From NCBI RefSeq assembly GCF_014652215.1, contig NZ_BMYJ01000001.1, positions 310,001 through 374,000 of the forward strand: 64,000 nucleotides of DNA, in the 5' to 3' direction. Under the pieces are notes generated by a model. The model saw only the letters and a program-made list of their open reading frames with translations, ran no database searches and was not told the DNA's origin. This DNA is from Neogemmobacter tilapiae (GTDB lineage: Bacteria > Pseudomonadota > Alphaproteobacteria > Rhodobacterales > Rhodobacteraceae). This document shows positions 44,397-54,723 of the stretch, one piece after another (position 1 is the stretch's first letter; each line of letters begins with the position of its first letter). The position numbers were made by a program, and so were the translations under genes.

Positions 44397-46649
44397 CTAC
44401 CCCACCTGTTCTTGACCACCCGGCAGCGGCAGCAGGATTTCCGCCATCGCTCCCGCATGGGTATTTCCGTCAAAGACCGGCGCATCGGTCAAAACCAATG
44501 TCCCGCCATGTTCTTCGATGATCTTCTTCACGATGGGCAGGCCCAGACCCGTGCCCTTTTCGCGCGTCGTCACATAGGGTTCGAACAGCCGCGCCCGGTC
44601 GGGAGGCAGGCCCGTGCCGTTGTCCGCAATCCGGATCAGCACCTTTTCGCCCTGAACCCCCAAGGACACACGAATTTCGCCGGGATAACCATTGCCCGCC
44701 ACATGCGCTTTGGATTCAATGGCTTCGCCCGCGTTCTTGATCAGATTTGTTAGCGCCTGTCCGATCATCGTCGCATCCACCTCGGCCATCAGCGCACCGT
44801 CCGGAAGGTCGGCCTTGATCTCTACATCCGGCTGGCCCGCCCGCTGCAAGGTCACCGCGTCCTGCACCAGCCGCGTCAGATCGCATTCCCGCCGTTCGGG
44901 TTCCGGCATCCGTGCAAATTTCGAAAACTCGTCCACGATCCGCCGCAAGTCATTGGTCTGCCTTATGATCACGTCCGCATATTGGTTCAGTTCGTCGTCC
45001 TGTTCGCCCACCAAAGGCCCGAATTTACGGCGGATCCGTTCAGCGGAAAGCTGGATTGGTGTCAGCGGGTTCTTGATTTCATGCGCGATCCGCCGCGCCA
45101 CATCTCCCCAAGCCGCCATCCTTTGCGCCGAAACGAGGTCTGTCACGTCGTCAAAAGCCACCACATAGCCCTCAAGGTTCCCAGCCTCGTTCCGCCGCCC
45201 GCTCATCCTGACCAGCAGGCTTTCCATCCTCCCCTGCCGCACCAGCCGGATTTCCTCTTGCACCGCCGCCCCGCCCCCCTGGCGCACGCGGTCGAACAGC
45301 CCGGCGAATTCCGGCACGGCCAGCGCTAGGGCCTGATCCGCCACACCTTCCTGAAAGTCCAAAAGCCGCTCGGCTGCCCGATTGGCAAAGTCGACATGCC
45401 CTTGCGCATCCAGCCCGATCACCCCGGCCGTGATCGAGGTCAGGACCGAATTGAAAAGACGACGACGCCCCTCGGTCTGCGCGTTGCTGTCGATCAGGGC
45501 CTCGCGCTGGCCCTTTAACTGCCGCGTCATCTGGTTGAAAATACGCCCCAGCATGGCGATTTCATCATCGCCCTCATCCTCGACCACCCGAACATCCAGA
45601 TCGCCTGCCCCAACCCTTTGCGCTGCCCCCGTCAACCGCCCGACAGGCCGCGACAGGCGTTCGGCAAACCAAAGGCCCAGCCAGATCGCCGCCAGAATCA
45701 GGATCAGCGCAAAGCCCAGATACAAAAGCCCAAATTCAAACAGCAGCCGCCCACGTTCGCTTTCCAACTGATGATAAAGCTGCACCGTTTCCCGCGTTTC
45801 ATCCAGCAGCGACAGGATCGACCCATCCACCTGCCGCGAGACGTAAAGATAGCGGTCCGCAAAGGCCGAGAGATGCACAAGCGCGCGGAATTCGTTGTTG
45901 GCCCAATCTTGGATGACGACGATTTCCCCCGCCTTGGCCCGCGCAATGTCCTCAACCCCAGGGCGTTCGAAATCGAACAGATAGGATCGCTCGCCCCTCG
46001 TTCGCAACTCGCCCCCGCCGTCGATCAGATAGGCCTCGCGCAGACCGCGCTGAACCAGGGCCTGCCCTTGACTTAGCACCGGGCGCAACTGGTCGTCGGC
46101 CAGCAACGGAGTGCTGGAACGCGCCGCGTTCAGATAGCCGGCCAGCGCCTCGGCGTCGTCAATCAGACCCTGCTTGTGTTCCGCCTCATAGGCCTCGGCC
46201 GCCGAAAGCGAATTGCCCACGACATTGCGTACCCGTTCGGAAAACCACCCCTCTAGCCCCAGGTTGATGCTGAACAGCGCAAACACGGCCACCAGAATCG
46301 TCGGCACCAGCGCCACCAGCGCAAAGACACCCGATAGCCGCAGATGCAGGCGCGACCCCGCCGAACGGGAACGCCGCGCCGAAACGATGCTGGCCAAGCG
46401 CGCCAGAACCAGCGCGGCCAGCACCAGCACATAGACCAGATCGGCCAGCAGGATCACCCGCAGCAGCCGCGAATCCGTGCCGGTACCAAAAGCCCCCAAC
46501 GACAGAAAGGTGGCCACTGCCAGAATCGGTCCAAGCACGCTCAAACCAATGGTCAGGGCCGTCTGCACCCTGCGCCTGCGCCGCAGACGCGACAGGCGTT
46601 CCATCCATGTGTTGCCGTAAAGCCCGCTCGTCAAACGCTTTTGCCCCAA
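44397..46649 (-). CDS. ntrY: Sensor histidine kinase NtrY
   Basis: A 750-residue membrane kinase. Helices near residues 33-52, 64-86 and 107-128 precede a periplasmic domain of about 150 residues; another helix (about 300-325) leads into HAMP, PAS, HisKA with the H-box '[21 protein letters not shown]' and an HATPase ('LIKNAGEAIESK', 'GTGLGLPIVKKIIEEHGG'). It phosphorylates NtrX. ntrC lies 87 bp upstream on the same strand, so the four ntr genes may be read together or from separate promoters. Met16 is an alternative start. Confidence 0.95.
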   Translation of the reverse strand: MGQKRLTSGLYGNTWMERLSRLRRRRRVQTALTIGLSVLGPILAVATFLSLGAFGTGTDSRLLRVILLADLVYVLVLAALVLARLASIVSARRSRSAGSRLHLRLSGVFALVALVPTILVAVFALFSINLGLEGWFSERVRNVVGNSLSAAEAYEAEHKQGLIDDAEALAGYLNAARSSTPLLADDQLRPVLSQGQALVQRGLREAYLIDGGGELRTRGERSYLFDFERPGVEDIARAKAGEIVVIQDWANNEFRALVHLSAFADRYLYVSRQVDGSILSLLDETRETVQLYHQLESERGRLLFEFGLLYLGFALILILAAIWLGLWFAERLSRPVGRLTGAAQRVGAGDLDVRVVEDEGDDEIAMLGRIFNQMTRQLKGQREALIDSNAQTEGRRRLFNSVLTSITAGVIGLDAQGHVDFANRAAERLLDFQEGVADQALALAVPEFAGLFDRVRQGGGAAVQEEIRLVRQGRMESLLVRMSGRRNEAGNLEGYVVAFDDVTDLVSAQRMAAWGDVARRIAHEIKNPLTPIQLSAERIRRKFGPLVGEQDDELNQYADVIIRQTNDLRRIVDEFSKFARMPEPERRECDLTRLVQDAVTLQRAGQPDVEIKADLPDGALMAEVDATMIGQALTNLIKNAGEAIESKAHVAGNGYPGEIRVSLGVQGEKVLIRIADNGTGLPPDRARLFEPYVTTREKGTGLGLPIVKKIIEEHGGTLVLTDAPVFDGNTHAGAMAEILLPLPGGQEQVG

Positions 46650-46736
46650 TCTGGTGGGGACATTAACGTTCCACCACCGCCATATCTTGCGTCTCTGCTG
46701 CTTTGCGGCACGCCTGACACGCAGGATGTTGCGGTT

Positions 46737-48116
46737 TTACATCAGCTTGCGCCGCCTTGTCACGCGAATATCCAGATCGGTGATCTTCTTGCGCAAAGTA
46801 TTGCGGTTGATGCCCAGCAGGTCGGCGCATTTCGCCTGATTTCCCGCGGTGGCATCCAGCGCAATCTCGATCAGCGGGGCCTCCACCTCACGCAATATCC
46901 GCTGATAGACGCCGGGCGGCGGCAGTTGACCGCCATGCAGATCGAAATAGCGTTTCAGATGCCGCATGACCGAGGCCGACAATTTGTCGCCCTCGCCGCC
47001 CACAGCCCCCCGCAGGGGTTCCATGGTCGGCTGGCTTCCCAAGGCACCTTCGACTTCAGCACGCGAAATCTCGGGCTCGCTGCCCGTCACCATCAACCGA
47101 CGCAGCGTGTTTTCCAACTGCCGCACGTTGCCCGGCCAGCCATACGACCGCACCAGTTCCCGCGCCTCGCCCGACAGACGCCGCGCGCTGCCGAAATCCC
47201 GCTCGCCCCGCGCCAGAAAATGTTCGGCCAGCAGCGGAATGTCATCGACCCTTTCCCGCAAGCTGGGCACATGCAGCGTCACCCCCCCCAGCCGATAGAA
47301 CAGATCCTGCCGGAATTCGCCCGTCTCGATCTTGCCCGACAGATCAATCTGGCTGGTCGCCATGATCCGTGGCGCATTGTCGCCCAGCATGTCCAGCATC
47401 CGTACGGCCCGCGCTTGTGCATCCTCGTCGAAATCCGCCACTTCGTCGAACACCAGACTGCCGCCCTTGGCCCGCGCCACAAGGCTGGATGGGCCATCCA
47501 TGCCTTGCAGATCGGCCGCCTGCGCCACGACAAAGGGCATCGTCCGCCGGTCGGAGAAATCATGGATCGCCCGCGCGATCAGGCTTTTGCCGGTGCCGCT
47601 TTCCCCCGTGACAAGCACTGGCAGATCGGTGTTCATCACCCGCGCCACCAGCCGATAGAGCGCCTGCATCGCCGGCGTCCGTCCCACCAGCGGCAGGTCT
47701 TCCACCCCTTCGCGCAGCGGCAGCGCAGGCGTCGGTTTCGCATTGGCCCGCCGCTTCAATTCCAGCGCCTTGGCCGATTTCTTCATGAGATCGGGCAGGT
47801 CAAAGGGTTTCGGCAGATATTCGAACGCCTCGGCCTCGGCCGCCTGAATGGCGGTCATGATGGTGTTCTGCGCCGAAATCACGATCACCGGCAGGCCGGG
47901 GCGCAACTGGCTAATGCGCGGCAGCGCCTCCAGACCATTTCCATCGGGCATGACCACATCGGAGATCACCAGATCGCCCTTGCCCTCTTCCACCCAGCGC
48001 ATCAGCGTCATCAGGCTCGATGTTGCATGAACCTTGCACCCCGCCCGCGTTAGGGCCTGCGTCAGCACCGTGCGGATCGTGCGGTCGTCATCGGCGACCA
48101 GAATCGTGCCGTCCAT
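46737..48116 (-). CDS. ntrC: Nitrogen regulator NtrC (GAFTGA-less)
   Basis: A 459-residue nitrogen response regulator. The receiver Asp is in '[16 protein letters not shown]' (about residue 54). The AAA+ domain carries '[20 protein letters not shown]' and '[17 protein letters not shown]', and the Fis-type helix-turn-helix is '[21 protein letters not shown]'. The sigma-54 contact motif GAFTGA is missing ('[14 protein letters not shown]' at that place). This agrees with Rhodobacter capsulatus NtrC, known to activate the sigma-70 polymerase instead. It directly follows ntrB, whose stop overlaps its start (TGATG). Confidence 0.95.
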   Translation of the reverse strand: MDGTILVADDDRTIRTVLTQALTRAGCKVHATSSLMTLMRWVEEGKGDLVISDVVMPDGNGLEALPRISQLRPGLPVIVISAQNTIMTAIQAAEAEAFEYLPKPFDLPDLMKKSAKALELKRRANAKPTPALPLREGVEDLPLVGRTPAMQALYRLVARVMNTDLPVLVTGESGTGKSLIARAIHDFSDRRTMPFVVAQAADLQGMDGPSSLVARAKGGSLVFDEVADFDEDAQARAVRMLDMLGDNAPRIMATSQIDLSGKIETGEFRQDLFYRLGGVTLHVPSLRERVDDIPLLAEHFLARGERDFGSARRLSGEARELVRSYGWPGNVRQLENTLRRLMVTGSEPEISRAEVEGALGSQPTMEPLRGAVGGEGDKLSASVMRHLKRYFDLHGGQLPPPGVYQRILREVEAPLIEIALDATAGNQAKCADLLGINRNTLRKKITDLDIRVTRRRKLM

Positions 48117-49222
48117 CAGGAACGCTCCTTCTTCGTGATTTTATCGGCCGGGGCCATGGGCAGCGACACGCGGAACACTGTCCGCCCCGGCACGCTGTCC
48201 ACTGCAATCCAGCCGTCATGTTCGGTGATGATCTTTGACACCAGCGCGAGCCCCAGCCCCGTCCCGTTTTCGCGGCCCGAGACAAACGGCTCGAACACTT
48301 CTTCCGCGATATGGGCAGGCAGGCCCGGCCCGTCATCGATGATTTCCACTTGCAGGGGCAAGGGATTGCCCGTTCCATCCTTGCGCCGCAGACGCAGCGA
48401 CAGGTCATAGAAGGTGTGCAGCCGGATCGTCCCGCCCTTTGGGCCCGCCGCCTCGGCGGCATTCTTGATCAGGTTCAGAAAAACCTGCACCAGTTGATCG
48501 AGATCGGCAAAGGTGTTGGGCAGGGAGGGATCGTACTCCTCCACTATCGTCATCTGCGTGGCAAAACCGACCATCGCCGATTTCCGTGCCCGGTCCAGTG
48601 CGTCATGGATGTTCACCGGCTTGCGTTCCGGCGGGCGGACATTGCCGAACTGTTCCACCTGTTCCAGCAGTTTCACGATCCGCTTGGTTTCCGCCACGAT
48701 CAGATCGGCCAGTTCCATATCCTCGGGCGACAGGTTCATCGCCAGCAACTGCGCTGCCCCCGAAATGCCCGCCAGCGGGTTCTTGATCTCATGCGCCAGC
48801 ATTTCCGCCATGCCGATGGCCGATTTCGCCGCCGTTTTCGCTTGCACCGCACGGCCCAGCCGATCGGCAATTTCGCGCGGGGAAATCAGCAGCATGATGA
48901 TTTCCGCATTGTCGGCCATCGGCGCGATCTGGACCGTGCATTGCAACGGGGGCCGTTCGCCGCTGGTCACGTCCACGTCATTGATGAACAAGGCCGCCTG
49001 ATTGGCCCGCGCGCGTGCCATGGCGGCATCCATATCCGCGTCGATATGCACCCGGTCCAGCGCCGGTTGGCCGCGCAAACCCTTGGCCGAGGCGTTCAGG
49101 AACACTTCCGCCGCAGGATTGACCTCTAGGATCAACCCTTGAGCATCGACCAGCAGCGCCGGAGTGGGCAGCGAGGCCCAGATCACCCCTGGTACCGGAT
49201 AGGGCGCGGTGAAATTCTTCAT
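48116..49222 (-). CDS. ntrB: Nitrogen sensor kinase/phosphatase NtrB
   Basis: A 368-residue soluble kinase with no membrane helix. A PAS domain covers about residues 12-115. The H-box is '[22 protein letters not shown]', the N-box '[19 protein letters not shown]', and the G-boxes are '[10 protein letters not shown]' and '[18 protein letters not shown]'. It phosphorylates or dephosphorylates NtrC under control of PII proteins. It overlaps dusB by 4 bases (ATGA) and ntrC by one. Confidence 0.95.
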   Translation of the reverse strand: MKNFTAPYPVPGVIWASLPTPALLVDAQGLILEVNPAAEVFLNASAKGLRGQPALDRVHIDADMDAAMARARANQAALFINDVDVTSGERPPLQCTVQIAPMADNAEIIMLLISPREIADRLGRAVQAKTAAKSAIGMAEMLAHEIKNPLAGISGAAQLLAMNLSPEDMELADLIVAETKRIVKLLEQVEQFGNVRPPERKPVNIHDALDRARKSAMVGFATQMTIVEEYDPSLPNTFADLDQLVQVFLNLIKNAAEAAGPKGGTIRLHTFYDLSLRLRRKDGTGNPLPLQVEIIDDGPGLPAHIAEEVFEPFVSGRENGTGLGLALVSKIITEHDGWIAVDSVPGRTVFRVSLPMAPADKITKKERS

Positions 49223-50202
49223 GCGGCCTCCGGAATTGGGGCTTCGGTGAAAGCCTCGATCAGCGCGCGCTCCACCTGCAACGGTTGCTCAGATTGCAGC
49301 ACGATGGCCCGGTTCAGCCCGGTGCCCGCCGCCTCCAGATACCAGCCCAGATGTTTGCGGGCATTCTTGATGCCAAGTTCCAGCCCATAAAACGACAGCA
49401 TGTCGCGGTAGTGGCCAATCACCAGATCCGCCAGCGCCGCCCCCGTTGGCACCACAGGTGCCGCTTGGCCAAAGAGTTCCGCCGCCACCTGGGCCAACAA
49501 CCAGGGCCGCCCCTGCGCACCACGGCCGATCATCACCCCATCCGCGCCCGACTGCGCCAAGGCGGTTGCCGCCCGGCCCCCATCGGTGATGTCGCCATTC
49601 GCCACGACTGGAATGGTCACGGCATCCTTGACCGCCCGGATCGCCGCCCAATCGGCCTGCCCCTTGTAGAACTGGCAACGCGTGCGCCCGTGAATGGTGA
49701 TCATGCTGATCCCCGCGCCTTCGGCCCGCCGCGCAAGCGTTGGTGCGTTCAGCAGCGCATCATCCCAGCCCAGCCGCGTTTTCAGCGTCACAGGCACGGA
49801 CACGGCCCCCACCACCGCCTCGATCAGCGTCAGCGCATGGTCCAGATCCTTCATCAGCGCCGAGCCGGAATAGCCGTTGGTCACCTTTTTGGCTGGGCAA
49901 CCCATGTTGATGTCGATGACCCGCGCGCCCTGGCCTTCGACATAGCGCGCCGCCTCACCCATCCAATAAGCCTCACGCCCCGCCAGTTGCACCGAGGTCG
50001 AAGCCTGATCGAAGCCCAGCTCGGCCCGCGCCCGCGCCAGGGGCCGTGCTTGCACGATTTCCTGACTGGCGACCATCTCGCTGACCACCAGCCCTGCGCC
50101 AAAGCCCGCCACCAACCGCCGAAAGGGCAGATCGGTGATTCCCGCCAGCGGAGCCAGCAGAACAGGAGGGTCAACAGGCACCGTGCCAAGGGTAAAGGCC
50201 AC
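49219..50202 (-). CDS. dusB: tRNA-dihydrouridine synthase DusB (NifR3)
   Basis: A 327-residue FMN enzyme reducing uridines in tRNA. 'VLLAPLAGITDLPFRRLVAGFGAGLVVSEMVASQ' is the family N terminus, the catalytic Cys is in 'INMGCPAKKVTNGYSGSALM' (about residue 98), and 'TIHGRTRCQFYKGQADW' and 'GDITDGG' are FMN/RNA contacts. In Rhodobacter this gene is called nifR3 and heads the ntrBC operon, exactly as here. A palindrome GCAAATTTGC lies 66 bases upstream. Confidence 0.95.
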   Translation of the reverse strand: MAFTLGTVPVDPPVLLAPLAGITDLPFRRLVAGFGAGLVVSEMVASQEIVQARPLARARAELGFDQASTSVQLAGREAYWMGEAARYVEGQGARVIDINMGCPAKKVTNGYSGSALMKDLDHALTLIEAVVGAVSVPVTLKTRLGWDDALLNAPTLARRAEGAGISMITIHGRTRCQFYKGQADWAAIRAVKDAVTIPVVANGDITDGGRAATALAQSGADGVMIGRGAQGRPWLLAQVAAELFGQAAPVVPTGAALADLVIGHYRDMLSFYGLELGIKNARKHLGWYLEAAGTGLNRAIVLQSEQPLQVERALIEAFTEAPIPEAA

Positions 50203-50267
50203 GAAGGATTCCTTTCATCTGAAGGTTCAGCTAGGCCCCGACTGCCTAAGCCGCAATCGTAAACGCT

Positions 50268-50310
50268 GCAAATTTGCGCGCCTTTCCAATATCGCCTATT
50301 TTTTAGGCGA
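50268..50310. promoter_or_regulatory. Dyads in the dusB-ispDF divergent region
   Basis: The 165-bp spacer holds a 10-bp perfect palindrome GCAAATTTGC (50268-50277) and a hairpin TCGCCTA-TTTTT-TAGGCGA (50292-50310). The sequence ATCGCCTAT occurs at 50291 and again at 50350 as a direct repeat. These are candidates for control of the dusB-ntrBC or ispDF promoters. Nothing more specific can be said. Confidence 0.35.
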
Positions 50311-50367
50311 GTGCGAGGGGGGTGCCGCCCGATTGTTTTGCCCTAAAGCATCGCCTATGACGGGCGC

Positions 50368-51495
50368 ATGACAGTGGCAGCGATCATTCTGGCGGCAGGA
50401 CGCGGAACGCGGGCAGGCGGCACCATTCCCAAGCAATGGCAAATGCTTGGCGACCGTCCGGTGGTGGCCCATGCGCTGGCCGCCCTGACGCGGGCCGAGA
50501 TCGGGTTGCGGGTGCTCGTGTGCCATGCGGATGATCTGGCGCAAGCCCAAGCCTTGGGCAGCGAGGCGCTGATTGTGGTGGGTGGGGCCGAACGGGACGC
50601 CAGCGTCAAGGCGGGGCTTTTGGCCTTGCAGGGGCGCGGGGTGACGCGCGTCTTGATCCATGACGGGGCGCGACCGTTTCCGGGGCCTGTGATCCCTGCG
50701 CTGCTGGCGGCGCTGGAGAGGCATCAGGCCGCGGCACCGGGCCTAGCGGTCAGCGATGCGCTTTGGCGCGTCGATCAAGGGCGGATCGCGGGCCTGCAAG
50801 ACCGGGCTGGCCTTGCACGGGCGCAGACGCCGCAGGGTTTTGCCTATGAAGCCATCCTTGCCGCCCATCTGGCCCATTCGGGCGGGGCGCTGGACGACGT
50901 CGCCGTGGCGATGGCGGCGGGGCTGGACGTGGCGATGGTGCCGGGGCACGAAGACAATCTGAAACTGACATGGCCGGAAGATTTCGCCCGCGCCGAACGC
51001 ATTCTGAGGGGCAAGATGGATATCCGCTTGGGCAATGGCTTTGATGTCCATGCCTTTACCACCGGCGATCATGTCGTGTTGTGCGGGGTCAAGATCCCGC
51101 ATTCCAAGGCACTGCTGGGCCATTCCGATGCCGATGTTGCCATGCATGCCCTGACCGATGCCATCTATGGCGCCTTGGCCGAAGGCGACATTGGCCGCCA
51201 TTTTCCGCCCAGCGATCCGCAGTGGAAAGGGGCCGACAGTGCCATTTTTCTGGCCCATGCCGCCGAACTGGCCGCGCAGCGCGGCTTCCGGCTGGGCAAT
51301 GCCGACGTGACCATCATTTGCGAAAGGCCCAAGATCGGGCCGCATGCCGCCGCCATGCAGGCGCGGCTGGCCGAAATCATGCGGGCCGATGTCGCCCGCA
51401 TTTCGGTCAAGGCCACAACATCCGAACAACTAGGCTTTACCGGCCGCGAAGAAGGCATTGCGGCCATCGCCACCGTCACATGGATAAAAGAATGA
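50368..51495 (+). CDS. ispDF: Bifunctional IspD/IspF isoprenoid synthesis enzyme
   Basis: A 375-residue fusion of the third and fifth enzymes of the MEP pathway. Residues 1-~215 are IspD (CTP + MEP to CDP-ME), with '[25 protein letters not shown]' and '[10 protein letters not shown]'. Residues ~217-375 are IspF (MECDP synthase), with the metal ligands in 'GNGFDVHAF' and '[33 protein letters not shown]' and the C-terminal '[19 protein letters not shown]'. Fusion is usual in alphaproteobacteria. pgpA overlaps its stop. Confidence 0.97.
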   Translation: MTVAAIILAAGRGTRAGGTIPKQWQMLGDRPVVAHALAALTRAEIGLRVLVCHADDLAQAQALGSEALIVVGGAERDASVKAGLLALQGRGVTRVLIHDGARPFPGPVIPALLAALERHQAAAPGLAVSDALWRVDQGRIAGLQDRAGLARAQTPQGFAYEAILAAHLAHSGGALDDVAVAMAAGLDVAMVPGHEDNLKLTWPEDFARAERILRGKMDIRLGNGFDVHAFTTGDHVVLCGVKIPHSKALLGHSDADVAMHALTDAIYGALAEGDIGRHFPPSDPQWKGADSAIFLAHAAELAAQRGFRLGNADVTIICERPKIGPHAAAMQARLAEIMRADVARISVKATTSEQLGFTGREEGIAAIATVTWIKE

Positions 51496-51986
51496 TCCGC
51501 GCCATCACCACTTTTGGCTTTGTCGGCCTGCTGAAGCCCGCCCCCGGCACATGGGGCTCGGCCGCTGGTTTGGCCCTTGGCATCGCCCTGCACTGGCTTG
51601 CGGGCTTTCCGCTTTTGGCCGTGACGACCCTTGCGGTGACCCTTCTTGGATTTTGGGCCTGCGCGCAGGCCCTCAAGGACCGCCCCGGCGACGATCCGGG
51701 TGAGATTGTTGTTGACGAGGTGGCGGGTATCCTGCTGGCCTATTGCATTCCCGCGCTGGCTTTCTTTGGCCGTGGCAATGCGCCCGATCTTTTGCCTTGG
51801 CCCGCGCCTCTGGCGACCTTTCTGCTGTTCCGGCTGTTTGACATCTGGAAGCCTTGGCTTGTGGGCCGGGCCGACCGGCGGGGCGATGTGCGGGGCGTGA
51901 TGGAGGATGATCTTTGGGCCGGGTTGTTCGCGGGCATCGGCACCATCGTTCTTGGCTTTCTCTATCACGTGGTCTTTGTCTTTTGA
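51492..51986 (+). CDS. pgpA: Phosphatidylglycerophosphatase A
   Basis: A 164-residue membrane phosphatase forming phosphatidylglycerol from PGP. '[21 protein letters not shown]', '[18 protein letters not shown]', '[19 protein letters not shown]' and '[14 protein letters not shown]' are the PgpA signatures; the acidic residues bind Mg2+. Three or four hydrophobic helices are seen. ATG 51492 overlaps the ispDF stop (ATGA); an ATG at 51480 four codons earlier is an alternative. cinA overlaps its own stop. Confidence 0.92.
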   Translation: MIRAITTFGFVGLLKPAPGTWGSAAGLALGIALHWLAGFPLLAVTTLAVTLLGFWACAQALKDRPGDDPGEIVVDEVAGILLAYCIPALAFFGRGNAPDLLPWPAPLATFLLFRLFDIWKPWLVGRADRRGDVRGVMEDDLWAGLFAGIGTIVLGFLYHVVFVF

Positions 51987-52447
51987 CCGCCGCCCGCGTC
52001 CTTGACCTAGCCCGCGCCAAGGGCTGGCGCATCGCCACCGCGGAAAGCTGCACGGGCGGCATGGTCAGCGCCGCATTGACCGCGATTCCAGGCTCTTCCG
52101 ACGTGTTCGACCGGGGCTTTGTCACCTATTCCAACGCGGCCAAGCAAGCGATGCTGGGCGTTCGGGCTGACACGCTCGCGGCTTTTGGGGCCGTCAGCGA
52201 AGAGGTCGCCGCTGAAATGGTGCAAGGGGCCTTGGCCCATTCCGATGCGCAATTGGCGGTGGCCGTGACGGGTATCGCCGGGCCAGGCGGGTCAGAGTTC
52301 AAACCCGAAGGGCGTGTCTGCTTTGCAGTGGTCAGCCCCAACGGGGTGCTGACGGAAACGGTCGAGTTCGGCGCAAAAGGCCGCCAAGCGGTGCGCGTGG
52401 CGGCCTGTGATCATGCCTTGGCTTTGTTGCTGCGTGGCCTGGCTTAG
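51983..52447 (+). CDS. cinA: CinA C-terminal domain protein (NMN amidohydrolase PncC type)
   Basis: A 154-residue stand-alone CinA C-terminal domain, which deamidates nicotinamide mononucleotide in the pyridine nucleotide cycle. 'RIATAESCTGGMVSAALTAIPGSSDVFDRGFVTYSNAAK' and 'VAVTGIAGPGGSEFKPEGRVCFAV' are the family motifs, the first containing the catalytic Ser and Lys region. Translation probably starts at TTG 51983, overlapping the pgpA stop (TTGA). The longer open frame from 51914 is a shadow of pgpA. Its TAG stop shares TTAG (52444-52447) with glyS. Confidence 0.88.
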   Translation: MTAARVLDLARAKGWRIATAESCTGGMVSAALTAIPGSSDVFDRGFVTYSNAAKQAMLGVRADTLAAFGAVSEEVAAEMVQGALAHSDAQLAVAVTGIAGPGGSEFKPEGRVCFAVVSPNGVLTETVEFGAKGRQAVRVAACDHALALLLRGLA

Positions 52448-54702
52448 CCGTCCAGCTTGGTCAGATCAGCGACCTGCCCGCAGATGGTGCGGATGCGGTG
52501 CAGCAGGTTCAGGCGGTTGCGGCGGACGATGGAATTGTCGCTGTTCACCTGCACGGCGGTAAAGAAGGCGTCGATGGGCGCGCGAAGGGTGGCCATCGCG
52601 GTCATGGCGGTGGTGAAGTCTTCTTTCGCCATCGCCGGGGTGATGATCTTTTCGGCCTGATCAAGGGCGTTGAAAAGGGCGGTTTCTTCCGGGCCTTCGG
52701 CGAATTTGGGATCAGCGCCAAAGGAATATTCGACGCCATCCTTGGCCTCGGCTTGGGTCAGGATGTTGTTGGCCCGCTTGAAGCCTTGGATCAGGTTCGC
52801 GCCGTCATCGGTTTTGAGCGTCGCGCTGAGGGCTTCGGCGCGTTTCACCAGCAGGGTGAGGTCGTCATTGCCGGGCATGGCAAGGCAGGCGTCGATGATG
52901 TCGTGGCGGATGCCTTGGTCTTTGAGGAAGACTTTGAGGCGGTCGTGGAGGAAGGCGAGAACACCATCGCCTTCGTCCTTGTAGCCTCCATCAACCAACG
53001 CTTTGAAATCCAGATAATTCCTGCCCTTGCGGTGTTCCTCTAACTCGTGAGGAACTTTGTAAGACTGTGGGGTCAACTTTAGCCCAAACTCGCCGTTTGC
53101 ACGATCCAATAGCGCGAGGATAAGCAAACCGCCCAACCCATCACCATTTTCTTGAGCGTTCAGTTTGAATAGCAAGTTTTGGATGTTGCCGAGTTCCAAC
53201 CATCGAAGTTGGCTTCCTTGCACCCCATTCCCAACCACCAATCGAATAACCCCCAACGCCGCCCTCCGCAGCGCGAAGGGGTCTTTGCTGCCTGTGGGCT
53301 TTTCATCAATCGCCCAGAAGCCTGTCAGCGTGTCGATCTTGTCGGCCAGCGCCACAGCGACCGAAACCGGCTCGCTCGGCACAGCATCCGACGGCCCCAA
53401 GGGCGAATAGTGGTCGCGGGCGGCATTGGCCACGGGCGCGGGAAGACCCGCTTCCAGCGCATAATAACGCCCCATAACCCCTTGAAGTTCCGGGAATTCC
53501 CCCACCATAGCCGAACGCAGGTCCAGCTTTGCCACCCGCGCCGCCTGTTCGGCGGCATCGGCATCGGCCCCGACCAGCGGCGCAATCTCGCGCGCCAGCG
53601 CCGCGATCCGTGCAATCCGTTCCGCCTGCGAACCCAGCTTGTTGTGGAAGGTCACGGCTTTCAAACCCTCCTCCCACTCGCCCATGCCCGTCTTCGCCAC
53701 GCGCAGGTCGTTGTCCCAAAAGAACGCCGCATCCGACAGGCGGGCGGTCAGAACCTTTTGGTTCCCCGCCAGAATGGTCGCGCCTTGGTCGGCGGTTTCG
53801 CGGTTGGCGACGGTCACGAAGCCTTCGATCCGGCCCGTCTTGGGATTCTTCACCGAAAAGAATTTCTGATGCTCCCGCATCGAGGTCTGCAAAACCTCGG
53901 GCGGAAGGTGCAGGAATTGCTCGCCAATCCGCCCCATCAAGACCACCGGCCATTCGACCAGCCCTGCCACTTCCGTCAACAGCCCCGCGTCCGGCACAAC
54001 CTCCAGCCCCGCCGCAAAGGCCAGGGTTTCGGCGTCGTGCCAGATCTTGGCCTCACGATCCGCCGAATCCAGCACCACATGGGCGCGGGCCAGCTTGGCG
54101 CGGTAGTCGTCGAAATTCGTCACGGTAAAGCGGCCGGGCGCCATGAAACGATGGCCATCAGTGGAGTTGCCCGAAACGATGCCGTCCACGTCCAAAGGCA
54201 CCACTTCCGAACCGCCCTCATCCGCCATCAGGCAGAGGATGGAATGCAAAGGCCGAACCCATTTCAGCGCGCCGGAACCCCAGCGCATGGATTTCGGCCA
54301 GGGAAAGTTGCGGATGGTGGTTTCCAGCACCTCGGCCAGAATTTCGGCGGCCTTGCGGCCCGGCTTTTCCACAACGGCAAAATAGACCTGCGCCTTTTTG
54401 TCGTCCCGCACCTCAAGCTGTTCTTTCGTCAGGCCGGTCGAACGTAGAAAGCCTTGCAAAGCGGCATCCGGCGCATCGGTGCGCGGGCCTTTGCGTTCTT
54501 CGCGCACGGCGTGGCTTTCGGCAGACAGCCCCTCAATCGCCAAGGTCAGACGGCGCGGCGTCGAAAAGGCCCCGGCGCTGGCATAGTGCAGACCGGCCTG
54601 AACCAGTCCCTCGGTGACCAGTTTCTTTAGATCCTCGCGGGCGCGGGCCTGCATCCGGGCGGGGATTTCTTCGGAAAAGAGTTCGATCAGGATATCGGGC
54701 AT
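52444..54702 (-). CDS. glyS: Glycyl-tRNA synthetase beta subunit
   Basis: A 752-residue beta chain of the alpha2beta2 glycyl-tRNA synthetase. 'MPDILIELFSEEIPARMQARAREDLKKL' is the family N terminus, with 'REEWKGPRTDAP'-like (REERKGPRTDAPDAALQGFLRSTGL) following. The HD-like segment is 'ALADKIDTLTGFWAIDEKPTGSKDPFALRRAALGVIRLV', and the C-terminal DALR anticodon region is 'ALFNALDQAEKI...RLNLLHRIRTI'. It is longer than the 689-residue E. coli form; the extra part around residues 480-560 is coded by GC-poor DNA (about 53030-53250). It is the last gene of the glyQ operon. Confidence 0.95.
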   Translation of the reverse strand: MPDILIELFSEEIPARMQARAREDLKKLVTEGLVQAGLHYASAGAFSTPRRLTLAIEGLSAESHAVREERKGPRTDAPDAALQGFLRSTGLTKEQLEVRDDKKAQVYFAVVEKPGRKAAEILAEVLETTIRNFPWPKSMRWGSGALKWVRPLHSILCLMADEGGSEVVPLDVDGIVSGNSTDGHRFMAPGRFTVTNFDDYRAKLARAHVVLDSADREAKIWHDAETLAFAAGLEVVPDAGLLTEVAGLVEWPVVLMGRIGEQFLHLPPEVLQTSMREHQKFFSVKNPKTGRIEGFVTVANRETADQGATILAGNQKVLTARLSDAAFFWDNDLRVAKTGMGEWEEGLKAVTFHNKLGSQAERIARIAALAREIAPLVGADADAAEQAARVAKLDLRSAMVGEFPELQGVMGRYYALEAGLPAPVANAARDHYSPLGPSDAVPSEPVSVAVALADKIDTLTGFWAIDEKPTGSKDPFALRRAALGVIRLVVGNGVQGSQLRWLELGNIQNLLFKLNAQENGDGLGGLLILALLDRANGEFGLKLTPQSYKVPHELEEHRKGRNYLDFKALVDGGYKDEGDGVLAFLHDRLKVFLKDQGIRHDIIDACLAMPGNDDLTLLVKRAEALSATLKTDDGANLIQGFKRANNILTQAEAKDGVEYSFGADPKFAEGPEETALFNALDQAEKIITPAMAKEDFTTAMTAMATLRAPIDAFFTAVQVNSDNSIVRRNRLNLLHRIRTICGQVADLTKLDG

Positions 54703-54723
54703 GGGCTTGGTTCCGGCGAAGGG

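Noticed and set aside
46344-48053. A 569-codon plus-strand frame opposite ntrC and the start of ntrY
   Set aside because: It has the same shadow composition, and the minus-strand genes carry all expected motifs.
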